Shown here piece by piece: positions 1 to 9,380 of a stretch of DNA of 64,000 nucleotides; within the stretch, counting starts at the first letter, position 1; every line of letters begins with the position of its first letter. The stretch spans positions 108,660,734-108,724,733 of the forward strand of contig CM045762.1 in the NCBI GenBank assembly GCA_025200525.1. The letters run 5' to 3'. The position numbers were made by a program, and so were the translations under genes. The notes beneath the pieces were generated by a model that made no database searches, was not told the DNA's origin, and was given only the letters and a program-made list of their open reading frames with translations. The DNA comes from Camellia lanceoleosa (Eukaryota; Streptophyta; Magnoliopsida; Ericales; Theaceae).

Positions 1-1885
1 AATGGCTGGTAAAATAAAATGAGTAACTAAAATTTGGAACTAAAAGTAAGCAAGATAATATTTAGTTGTGTTTAATCGAACATTAATTGAACACATGGAA
101 CTTGGAACATTTCATACTTGTTAGTGATGAAATGATCTAAGTCTCCAAAGGTCAATCATTTCCCTTGATCTTCCATGAAAGAGGTGGTTTGGGTCTTGGT
201 TTGTTGCATTTATCAAAATTGCACAGTTGGTCTATGAGCCATTATGTAATGAAATTGCTTGATTGATGGTTTGTAAACCAAGGTTTGTCTCCCTTTGATT
301 TGTGGATGAAAAGAGGGGTTAGTTATGCAAACAAACCCTTGAAATACCTTGTATATGCTTTGTTTGTCCTCTGTTGCAGCAAGATGAACCAGTGCATCAG
401 TGGCCAACAAACCACCATCCATGGCCGGCTGGTGGGCGGCAATCTTCACTAGTGGCCAGCCAACTATTGATGCAAAGCTCAGCAAAGTGTTGATAAGGTG
501 GGAAGATTTGTTCTAGAAGTGTTCAATTCTGTAAACAAAGGCATTCGAGAGCAAAGCAGTGGCTTTTCGGGTGGAAACCGAGTGAAAGCATTAGCAATCT
601 TCGCATATTGAACCTGTTTAGCTTAAATATTTAGCTTACATGCTTGTTGGTATTAATTAGTTAGTAAATTAGTTATTCAATTTCATTTTGTAAGTAATTA
701 GCTTAGAATAGTTAGTTAAATTAATTCAATTGTTGTAATATTTAATTAGCTTAGAGGTAGTTAATTACTTATTCAAGTTTTGTAATAATTAGCTTAGCTT
801 AATTAGTAAGTAGTGTAGCTTAGCTAGTGTATTCATCCGCACTCTCCTTCGTGAGAGCATAATGTAACAATGTGTATATCTTTCAACCCCACGTCTTTCT
901 CCCTTTTATTTATCCGTTTTCGATGGTTAGATTAGGGACATCACGTTTCAAGTAGCATACCTTATTCTTGCATCCATTCATCTTGTATTGCATGCACTGA
1001 GGCTTGGTTCATCATTCAAACCGCATTGTCATTTCAACACTTCTTTAAGTACGTGCTTAGACCGCATGCTATTTAAATTGATCCATATGCCACATTAGTA
1101 GCTGAGCCTATTAGTTGCATATTGCATGTGTTACATTAGTCATCTTGAATAGTTAGGAATCATGCATATTTTTCTAACTCTTTTATCTTGGCTTGGAGTA
1201 TTAAGTGAGCTTTTAGTGCTTTAGCATACTTGCATGAGTGTAAGTGATTGCCATGTCTAGCATGCTTGTCATGAGGTTAAATGCTTACTTGTCGAACTGC
1301 TTGAATATCCGTGGATGAAGGCTTGTTACTTGAATTGGAACGATTCAATGAATGCAAGTTTAAGCCCACTTTGTTGAGTGGCAAATTCGTAAACTTTAAG
1401 CCCACTGGAGGTAGCAAAATCAAATCATTTTTGAGAAACAAACATAAAATTAAATTGTTCCAATTCGGGCAAACTAGTCTGTACTTGTTTATGCACATCA
1501 CGTAGTAATGCTAGCCTAATAATCATAACAAGAGCATATAATGTTGATAAAAAATCATATCATGATTAGTAAAGGCCGATCATTGATCGGGCGAGCGGGG
1601 TTGCTCAATTCATGACCTTCCCCTCTCGTACCTAAGTTCCCAAGCCCATGCAACTTTGGTGATGACGGACACGTAGCCTTTGGCACGAGTCATGGGTTTC
1701 CTAAATTTTCCCAAAATAAAACATTTAGTTGGCGACTCTGTATCTGGCAAAGCAATCCAATTTTGGCATTTTTTATTCGAAATCATTTTTTCCAAAAGAT
1801 TTGTCGGATTTGGACTCTTTGGTGTTTATCAATTTCACATTGCACTTGTGAGATTAGATTCAGAACCGCGGAAGTCCAAACTGCA
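1..1885 (+). repeat. LTR copy A of the giant Ogre-like family, 3' part, cut by window edge
   Basis: This is the downstream part of an LTR of the same family as the copies at 3490-8580, 36829-42386 and 36352-47229. Shared blocks in the same order are a splice-acceptor-like CTCTGTTGCAG at 369-379, the 'gagggca/gagagca...cccacgtctttc' block near 850-900, the stretch ending in a 'ggcgactctg' block near 1730, and the 'gatttgtcggatttggactctttgg' region near 1800. The end is placed at CA 1884-1885, where minus-strand RT sequence resumes. The start lies outside the window, so it may be a solo LTR or the 3' LTR of a full element. It is more diverged than copies B-D and is likely older. Confidence 0.7.
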
Positions 1886-2310
1886 GGGCTTTTTTCAAAC
1901 TCTTGAAAGGGGGCATGAAGAAGTCGAGCTACACATGGTTCAACTTACGGTAGTCAATGCACAACCGCGACGTGCCATCTTATTTCTTCGCAAAGAGAGT
2001 CGACGCTCCCTAAGGCGAGGTACTAGGGCCTATAAAGCCCTTGTCTAACAAATATTGAAATTGCACCTTCAACTCACGTAACTCAACTGGCGCAAATCTA
2101 TATTGTGCCACGGAAATCAGAGTTGTTCTTGGCACCAAGTCAATAGAGAACTCAATCTCTCTGTGTGGTGGTAAATCTATAAGATCCTCCAGAAAGACGT
2201 TCGAATACTTTCAAATCACTCTTGGTAAGTTACCTTGGACAACACTACCCTCCTACAGTGAGAATCTATCAAAGCCCAAAAGTAAGTCAATTAATCCATA
2301 CCCAAAATTA
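1886..2310 (-). pseudogene. Reverse transcriptase fragment of a decayed Ty3 (chromovirus-like) element
   Basis: Read on the minus strand, 2220 down to 1886 encodes the usual Ty3 RT entry region. It includes a degenerate RPSTSPWGA-like block, a FAKK-DGTSRLCIDYRKLN-like block and a following LNHV. Several stop codons and frame breaks interrupt it. The rest of RT is missing because LTR copy A begins at 1885. The conserved RPSTSP and CIDYR motifs identify it as Ty3/gypsy RT. The chromovirus assignment rests on general similarity, including the protease and gag style, and is inferred. Confidence 0.7.
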
Positions 2311-2640
2311 CATCAAAATCATGGATATCAATAATGATAAAATTGAAAGAGAGTCGACAATCTGTGACCTCAATCTCACAAAAGCGCCATACTCGACCCA
2401 ATACCACCCTACCCCCAACAGGTGTCCCAATAAACAAAGGAGACTCCTACTATTCAAAATCCAACCCCAAGGCAGATGCAAAAGAAGACAATATGAAATA
2501 ATGAAATGCACCCGTATCTATTAACATATTGGCTAGAGAATTGAACAACAAAAAGTTACCTTCCACAATAGAAGGTACCGGCAACTGATCCGGTGTAGTA
2601 ATAGCACACATACGCCCTAGAGGCCTCTGATCCATCTATT
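2311..2640 (-). pseudogene. Retropepsin-like protease remnant of the same Ty3 element
   Basis: The minus strand encodes a piece reading NMLIDTGAFHYFILSSFA, where DTGA is the aspartic protease active-site triplet plus Ala and the usual family form is DTGASHSFIS. A second piece in another frame is compatible with the flap and C-terminal region that leads into RT. Frame changes between the pieces show it is dead. It lies directly between the gag zinc-knuckle region and the RT fragment, as expected for a gag-pro-RT polyprotein. Confidence 0.7.
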
Positions 2641-3489
2641 CACCCCTTATAGCATAGGCCTGATGTATAGATTGAGCCAAAGTGGCTCCCTGATTGGCCC
2701 TCGAGGCCTAAACTGACTGAGTTGGTAGATGGCTCTGAGTCTGCCTCAAACTAGATAGACCAGATGTGCCACCTATTGAGGGCAAAACCTCCTTAAATGC
2801 CTAAACTGCCCACACTAAAAACAGGTAGACAGTTGCCCTCTCCATTGGCCCTAACTCTAAAAACAAGTCAAAGATGGCGCTAACTGTTGCTCTCCACCTC
2901 TCTGTGGGAAAGATGGAGACTTGTGGCCTAACTGACCACACTTGAAGCATGTGAACCCTAATTGCCTCTCTCCAAACTAGAACTCGGTACAAAAAAGATG
3001 GATCTACACTGCTGAGTATGGGGCTGCTACAGGGTAAAACCCCTCTGCCTCTTGTTGTCCCTCACATCACCCTGAAACATCTGCCCCCTCTACCTAGAGC
3101 CTCTCATACGCTCCTTCTCCATTTATATAACCACCTCCAAATAAGTTACCGACTCAACCAAGTGACCATAATCTCAAATCATAGAATCGACAACCTTGAA
3201 AAGGAGCCCGGTCCTTAATCTATTCTCTAACTCGATGCAATGACATTCCTCCATCATTATGAGTTCAAGTGTAAACCTAGAAAGGCTAGTCAAAGATGCC
3301 TTGAACTTAGCCACAAGAGTGCTCAATTACTTAAGCTTCAGAAACTGCTCTATCCACTTCTCCCTCGCAGTGGGTGGTAGAAACTTATCCTGGAAAGTGG
3401 TAACAAAAGCCTCCCAGGTCACCCTGATGTGACCCCATCCAAACTTCCACCACTGACTCGCGTCGCCTTTAAGCTGAAAGGTGGCCAAG
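2641..3489 (-). pseudogene. Gag C-terminal half of the same Ty3 element (zinc knuckle, capsid core)
   Basis: On the minus strand the segment just left of 3489 encodes a retrotransposon gag core (ATFQLKGDASQWW followed by WEAFVTTFQDKF and LKQLSTLVAKF-like text). About 2990-2930 encodes a CFKCGQLGHKS zinc knuckle of the CX2CX4HX4C class, partly degraded. Frames are broken. The gag N-terminal half continues at 8586, because solo LTR copy B is inserted between the halves. The join across the LTR is supported by the 5-bp duplication CCAAG on both sides. Confidence 0.75.
3485..3489. repeat. Target-site duplication CCAAG, left of solo LTR B
   Basis: CCAAG directly precedes TGTAGACACC at 3490, and the same five bases follow the LTR end at 8581-8585. 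Confidence 0.9.
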
Positions 3490-3850
3490 TGTAGACACCC
3501 CATTTTTGACCGACCTTAAGACTCAGACGTCACCGATTGAGCGCTCGGTGATGTTGCATACTGTGCTCGTTCAGAAGTCTCAGAATCGCGGCCGTGCGCC
3601 CTGCCTCCGGACTTCCGAACTCTCTTCAGGTTTTGCCTCGGTTTGCCATAATCCGACTTCGATTTTCTTTTTCTTTCCCGAGGGAAGGGAGTGGTCCCAG
3701 GCTATCTCTCGGTGGGTGGGCTACATTTCGTTCAGAGGCCATTTTGCCAATTTCGAGCCCAGCTTCCGCTGAGTCAGGCCGTGTGCCTCGGCTCGGGACC
3801 GCCCAACCATCTCCGATTTCTCCGGTTTTTGGCATGCATCTCATTTACTC

Positions 3851-4170
3851 CATACCGAGGGACACTGGGGTCTCAGATACCCACTTCGTGGCCGAACGCC
3901 ACTTTCGGTGCTTACAGCCCATTTTCGGGACCCCGAACTGCGTGATTTGGGCCCCGAGCATTCATTTTGCATCGGTTTTTGTTCATTTTCGGCGAGTACC
4001 TCTGTTTTATCATACCGAGGGACACTGGGGTCTCAGATACCCACTTCGTGGCCGAACGCCACTTTCGGTGCTTACAGCCCATTTTCGGGACCCCGAACTG
4101 CGTGATTTGGGCCCCGAGCATTCATTTTGCATTAGTTTTTGTTCAATTTTGGCAGGTACCTCTGTTTTAG
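3851..4170 (+). repeat. Two tandem 160-bp units in U3 of LTR B
   Basis: Units at 3851-4010 and 4011-4170 are identical for roughly the first 120 bp and differ only near their ends. Copies C (about 37187 and 37347) and D hold the same pair in a clearly diverged state. The shared duplication is therefore older, and the B pair looks partly homogenised. Confidence 0.85.
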
Positions 4171-4480
4171 CACCAGGAAGATCACTGGAGGGTGGGAGGA
4201 CAGCAATTGTCTCAGAAAACCAGTTTCGCTCCTCCAGCGTCCGTTTTGCTCACTTCCGGGCTAATGTTGAACACCCTAAGGATATTTTCTTCGAGCCAAG
4301 ACTACATATTTGTGATGAGGGAACATGGGAGGACCCTAAAGGGTGGTGGTCGGCCAGTAATTGTTATTTTCATTTTTGAGCCTCTCTTTCAAGTTGAATG
4401 TTGTGCCTCCTGTTTCAGAGTTGCCAAATTCCAACCATGGGGTCTTGTTCTACACACCTGGGAGGACACCAAAATATGGT

Positions 4481-4715
4481 GGCCGGCCATTAATTGTTCA
4501 CTTCATTTTTTGCCATGGCCGGCCGGCCATGGGGAGTGGCTGGCCGACCGGCCATCTTCAAGAAAAGCACCTGGCCGGCCTGCTTCCTGCTTTTGACCAC
4601 TTTACAGCTGTCCAGCTGTTTTTCCAAATATCTTTTGCCTCCGAGGGATATTTTGGGAGGGAAAGCTTGGATGCATTTCCCTCCCTTTTACACCCCTTTC
4701 TTGCCCATTTAAGGG
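4481..4715 (+). promoter_or_regulatory. GGCCGGCC cluster and TATA-like box in U3 of LTR B
   Basis: GGCCGGCC occurs near 4481, as an overlapping double copy at 4517-4528, and at 4573-4580. A TATA-like CATTTAAG follows at about 4706-4713 and corresponds to TATTTAAA in copy C. The cluster-to-TATA distance is about 130 bp in both copies. This is the likely U3 core promoter. The regulatory role of the palindromes is inferred from position and recurrence. Confidence 0.5.
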
Positions 4716-5052
4716 GCTGACCTCCTTCTTTGTTAGGGTTAGCAACTTTCTTCTCAAGAGCATATCTCCCATTGCCTCCATTTCCCTCTCCAAAAGCTCC
4801 AAAAACCTTCAAGTTTCTAGCCCACTTGTTCATCAACCCTAAGCTTCACCATCACCACCTCCATTCCAGCAGCAAAGGAGGATTTTTCAAAGGCTAAGAA
4901 GCAACAAATTGAAGCCAAGAAGCAACAAAAGCTTGATCTTCAAGGGTAAGTCACTATTTCCCCCTTTTGAGCACATTTTTGCATCAATTCTTTACCCTAC
5001 TTGCTCTCTGTTTTGGGCTCCGAACCCTAATGATTTTAGACTTATTTTGAGC

Positions 5053-5394
5053 CCCTCTACAACATTGTAGAAGGGCTCAACCTTGTTTGGCACCTCTATG
5101 ATGCATCTCTTTCAATATCACTCTTTGTGCCAATATTTTGCATGCTTTGTTTGGATTATGAGTGATCCATTTTCGAGCCTGATATAAACTGTGAGTGGGA
5201 TTATTTTGAGTCCCTCTTCAACATTGAAGAAGGGCTCAACCATGTTTGGTGGTTCTATCATGCACTTGTTTTGTAATTCTTCTAATTTACCGTAAAATTG
5301 CATGGTTTCTTTAGCCTATTTGAAGTCTGATTTTGAGCATGACATTAACTTAGATTGAGCTTATTTTAGGTCCCTCTACAACATTGTAGAAGGG
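5053..5394 (+). repeat. About 160-bp repeats with a central palindrome, LTR B
   Basis: Three palindromes lie at about 5053-5075, 5211-5234 and 5371-5394. Units 1 and 3 have arms CTACAA/TTGTAG. Unit 2 has CTTCAA/TTGAAG, a matching change in both arms. A degenerate fourth copy lies near 5850. Sequences between the palindromes are also related, giving a period of about 159 bp. Confidence 0.75.
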
Positions 5395-6222
5395 ATCAAT
5401 CTTGTTTGGGGCCTCCATGCATGGCCTCTCTTTGTACCTCTCTTTGGCCCCATTTTGCATGCCTTTTTTAAGCTTATTTGGCTTCTGATTTCAGCCTTCA
5501 TCAGGCCTGAAAAGAGCCTTATTTTTTCCTTCTTGTCATGTTTTGTTAAGGGTCTTATGCTATTTGGTGAATACTTTTGGTACTTCATGTTATACCCTCT
5601 TATACCCCCTTATTTTTGCATGCCTTGCTAGCTTATCATGCTTCTGTTTTTGAGCCTTCATCAGGCTTGGAAAGAGTCTTAAAATAACTCATTCTTCATT
5701 TTTTGTTAAGGTTCTTAGGCTGTTTGGTGCATCCTTTTGATACCTCATGTTATAGCCTTTGTTGGCTCATATTTTGCATGCTATTTTGAGCATATCTACA
5801 TACTGAATTGGGGAATGTCATCTCTTGTAAATGTGCATATTTTTGGTCCCTCTTTAATGTTGTAGAACTGTTTTTTTCAGTTTGGGCATTGTACATATCA
5901 CTTGTTTCATTGTTCCCCTCTTTTCCCCCATTTTTGCATGCTACTTTTGCCATACTTGTGATTGTTGTTTGGCCATCCTTTATACTGAAAAATGCTAGTC
6001 TAGGGGCTGCCTTGCTACTGTTTTACATGTCATATACCAATTATGCATGTTTATTAGGGCTGTAGGCCATTTCGGGTACTCAGCATAGCATTTCGGGCAT
6101 CGGGTGTAATTTTGCTATAATTCGGGGACTGTTTTTGCATCATTTTGGCTGCTGAAATTTACATTTTCCATATGCCATTTGCCACGTCTCATTTGCATGC
6201 CATTTTTGTGCCTTAGGGCCAT

Positions 6223-6828
6223 GCCTCGGTTTGCGTGCCCGCGTGCACGCATTTCGAGGCATCTCATTTTCATCTCTCGGCCTCTTATGTGAGTGTGGCT
6301 GAGGCCCTCTCATGTTAGTGTAAGCCCAATTTGCATTATGTATGTCATTTCATTTCGTATGATATTGCCTCGGTTTGTGTGCCCGCGTGCACGCATTTCG
6401 AGGCATCTCATTTTCATCTCTAGGCCTCTTATGTGAGTGTAGCTGAGGCCCTCTCATGTTAGTGTAAGCCCAATTTGCATTTTCCATGTCATTTGCATTG
6501 CGTATGCCACCGCCTCGGTTTGCGTGCCCGCGGGCACGCATTTCGAGGCACTTCATTTTTATCCGACGGCAGCCTATGTGAGTGCGGCTGAGGCCCTCTC
6601 ATGTTGGTATAAGCCCATCATTGCATTTCGCATGTCATTCCGTATTGCCTCGATTTGCGTGCCCGTGGGCACGCATTTCGAGGCACTCCACTTTTATCCG
6701 ACGGCCTCTTATGTGAGTGTGGCTGAGGCTCACCCATGTTAGTGTAAGTCCAATTGCATTGCGTATGTCATTTTATGCCTTAGGATCATTTTCTCGGTTT
6801 GCGTGCCCGCGTGCATGCATCTCGAGGC
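6223..6828 (+). repeat. Array of five hairpin-forming 38-bp palindromes, LTR B
   Basis: Palindromes lie at 6223-6260, 6367-6404, 6512-6549, 6647-6684 and about 6791-6828. Each has outer arms GCCTCG/CGAGGC and inner arms GCGTGC/GCACGC (or variants) around a short CCG loop. The spacer, about 100 bp, is also repeated, so the unit is about 135-145 bp. The array lies inside the predicted LTR intron. Confidence 0.85.
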
Positions 6829-8580
6829 ATCTCATTTTCATAGCATTGTGCATGCTAGGATTGTATTTTAGTTGCATTCATGCACATCATACATATTGCA
6901 TCGTGTTCGGGATAGAAGTTAGCCCGGTCACGGGAAACGAGGCACGTTTCGTACTCCGAGCGACGGAACGGGTCTCAATTCCCAAGTCACCGACACTCCG
7001 GATCACCCATGATGGAGTTAGGTTTTTTTGTTGTAGCATTCATGTGCATTCATCCCATATTGAGTTGTGCAAATCGGTTCCTCGGCCATCATGCATCAAT
7101 ATGCGTGATTGGTGGCACGAGGATCAAGGCATGCATATATTTGTGAAATACATTGCTATGCCCCTTTCCTGCTCTCTGTTGCAGCAAAACGAAGAATCAG
7201 CAACTTTTCGGGACTTGGCACGCATTTCGAGAAACATTGCAAACAGAGGCTGATCGGGGCATCCCAATGGATTTCCGTGCAAAGCAGCCCAAACATGCAT
7301 CATTTCATCATCCGGAACAGATGCAAGGCAGTCCCTGGCTTGCATGCCAGTTTTACAGCTTTCTTAGTTAATTCATTAATTAATTAGGAATCTGTATTAT
7401 TCTTTTATTTCGGACTGTAATATTCTTTCATTACGGACTGTATTATTTATTCGGACCCTCTGCGCGAGGGCATAATTGTAATAAGTGTGGGTGAGTGTGA
7501 TGTATGTCTTCCAATCCCACGTCTTTCTTCCCTTTTATTTACCCACTTTTGATGGTTAGATATAGGGCATATTTCAATTAGCATACAGTATGACAGCATG
7601 TTTGCATCATTCATCTGTTTTTTGCACAAGATCATACAAACTGCATTTGTATTTCAATTCCAAATTGGATACGTTTTAGTTGTAGCATTCCATATGTCAT
7701 GTTTAGAATAGCCGAGCCTGCCATAGTTTGCATCTTTGCATGTGTTGCATTAGGCATTTCTGTATACTTAGGATCATGCATGATTTCTAATGTAGTTTTC
7801 TGTTTTGGCTTGGAGTACCCGGTGAGTTTTATGCTTTAGCATCCTTGCATGCGTGTGAGTGACTGCCATGATAGCATGCTTACCATGAGGCTATGTGCTT
7901 ATGTGATATAACTACCTTGAATGCCTGTGGGTGGAGGTTGAGTTACTTGGATTGGAACGATTCATCAAATGCTTGTTTTAAGCCCACTAGATAGTGGCAA
8001 AATCATATTTTCCTAAGCCCACCCGAGGGTGGCAAATCCATGTCTTAGCCTACCTGCGGGTAGCACCATCAAACCATTTTCAAACAAACAAACATGAAAT
8101 GTTTTGTTCCAATTCAAAGCGATTCATTTATACTTGTATCTTTGTCAAGCATCACATAGTAACCTAGGCTAATAACCGGAATAAGGACTCACAATGTTTT
8201 CAAAATAGATATCATGATTAGTAGAGGCCGGTCTTTGGCGAAGCGAAAGTGCTCACGATGTGACCTTCAATCGTACCCAAGTTCCCGAGCCAACTTTGGT
8301 GATGACGGACACGTGGCCTTTGGCACCGAGTTAGGGTTTCCTAAATTTCCCATTTAAAAAATATTTAGGTGGCGACTCTGTTATCTAGCAAAGCAATCCA
8401 TGTTTGGCACTTCTTTCAAAAATCTGTTTTTTCTCAAAACGATTTGCCGGATTTGGACTCTTTGGTTCAAGATTAAGAACCGTGACATTTGAGTCCTTCG
8501 AACTGTAGTGACCCAATATCGAACCAGAACGGGGGGGACTCGCACTCCCTTCCCCCGGGATGCGTTCAGGGACGTCTACA

Positions 8581-8585
8581 CCAAG
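8581..8585. repeat. Target-site duplication CCAAG, right of solo LTR B
   Basis: This matches 3485-3489 exactly and adjoins the terminal CA of the LTR at 8580. Confidence 0.9.
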
Positions 8586-8990
8586 GTCACCTCAAACTGT
8601 CGTTGTCAATGCCAAACATCTCAAATGTCTTGACCATCTGCTCGAGCCACTCATCAACCTTCAGTGGCTCTTTTGGATCGCCTACAAACTTGTCCAGATT
8701 TGACTGAAAGAACTCCCTCTTGAGAAAGGAAGGCCCTGTCTTAGCAACGTGGGCCTGAACTTGATTCTCAGCCCTGAAAATGTCCATAGATTTTCTCAAT
8801 GCTTCTACCATTTCCCAGGGCTAAAGCACTTATGGCTTGTTGGCTTGCTAGCATGGCCATGTTCACGTGACCAACTCCCTCCTCATGTGCCAGAATTTCA
8901 TCATGAACCGACACTTCCTAACGTCGAGGCCTACCATGCCTGCCACATCTACCTCCACTACATCTGCATCCTAACATCCTAATAAAGGTA
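8586..8990 (-). pseudogene. Gag N-terminal half of the decayed Ty3 element
   Basis: The minus strand has an open stretch from about 8811 to 8587. It contains MVEALRKSMDIF, then FLKREFFQSN, then KFVGDPKEPLKVDEWLEQM, a capsid N-terminal region typical of plant Ty3 gag. Upstream, to about 8990, the reading continues with stops (an ASQQAISAL-like piece). The following gag part resumes at 3489 beyond the inserted LTR. The position just inside the PBS and 5' LTR fits a gag start. Confidence 0.75.
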
Positions 8991-9365
8991 ACACAAACAA
9001 TTTAGCACATCCACAATCTGCCATTACTAATTCACATATGTCCTAATACAGTAGTCAACACAATAATTCACTTCACACAAGCACCGAATCATATATTCAT
9101 AAACGAATTTCTTTCCCAAACAATAATTGTTCTGCGACATTGCCAGAGTTCCTATTAGAATTAGCAATGATCAACTGCTCTTCTAACAGGACTTCTAGAA
9201 ATTCCTAAATACAATCAACATCTTAAAAATTACATCCCATACTCACTTAATCTCATAAACATGTTATTAATTAGCATACCAGATATACAACTATTTCTAC
9301 TCAACGAGACGCACCCTTGTGGTAATAACCACATCCCACGAGCTAAAAGTATTCAGACCCGGTAA

Positions 9366-9377
9366 GCTCTGATACCA
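9366..9377 (-). other. Primer-binding site for initiator tRNA-Met
   Basis: On the minus strand this reads TGGTATCAGAGC, the standard plant PBS complementary to the 3' end of initiator tRNA-Met. It lies three bases from the LTR boundary at 9381. It fixes the orientation and the inner LTR edge of the minus-strand Ty3 element. Confidence 0.85.
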
Positions 9378-9380
9378 AGT

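Larger units (their letters stand above)
4946..7184 (+). other. Probable intron inside LTR B
   Basis: The donor CAAGG|GTAAGT lies about 230 bp downstream of the TATA-like box. The acceptor CTCTCTGTTGCAG|C is at 7184. The same donor and acceptor contexts recur in copy C (38426-41061) and in copy D on the minus strand (45660 down to 43268). Conservation of both sites across copies of different length supports a real leader intron. Splicing itself is not shown. Confidence 0.55.
3490..8580 (+). mobile_element. Solo LTR copy B (5,091 bp) of the giant Ogre-like family
   Basis: The element begins TGTAGACACCCC and ends GACGTCTACA, so its tips form an inverted repeat TGTAGAC/GTCTACA. It is flanked by the perfect 5-bp duplication CCAAG. 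No internal region, PBS or second LTR is attached, so this is a solo LTR left by recombination between the two LTRs of a full element. It inserted into the gag gene of a minus-strand Ty3 element. Internal order: U3 with a 160-bp duplication, GGCCGGCC cluster and TATA-like box, a GT-AG intron (4946-7184) holding palindrome arrays, then U5-like sequence shared with copies A, C and D. A 5-kb LTR is exceptionally long and is known mainly from Ogre/Tat-type elements. Confidence 0.92.

Noticed and set aside
1277..1505. Small frames on both strands in LTR A
   Set aside because: They mirror each other and fall in LTR sequence that is frame-broken in copies B-D.
3594..4379. Open frame of 261 codons in LTR B
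   Set aside because: It exists because the 160-bp U3 duplication is stop-free in this phase. It overlaps other open frames and is not kept in copies C or D.
6223..6828. Hairpin array as a CRISPR array
   Set aside because: This is a eukaryotic genome. The spacers between the palindromes are themselves repeated, and no cas genes are present.
6223..6828. Hairpin units as microRNA precursors
   Set aside because: The stems are only about 15 bp with tiny loops, too short for a plant DCL1 substrate. The long inverted repeat at 36829-47229 is the better small-RNA candidate.
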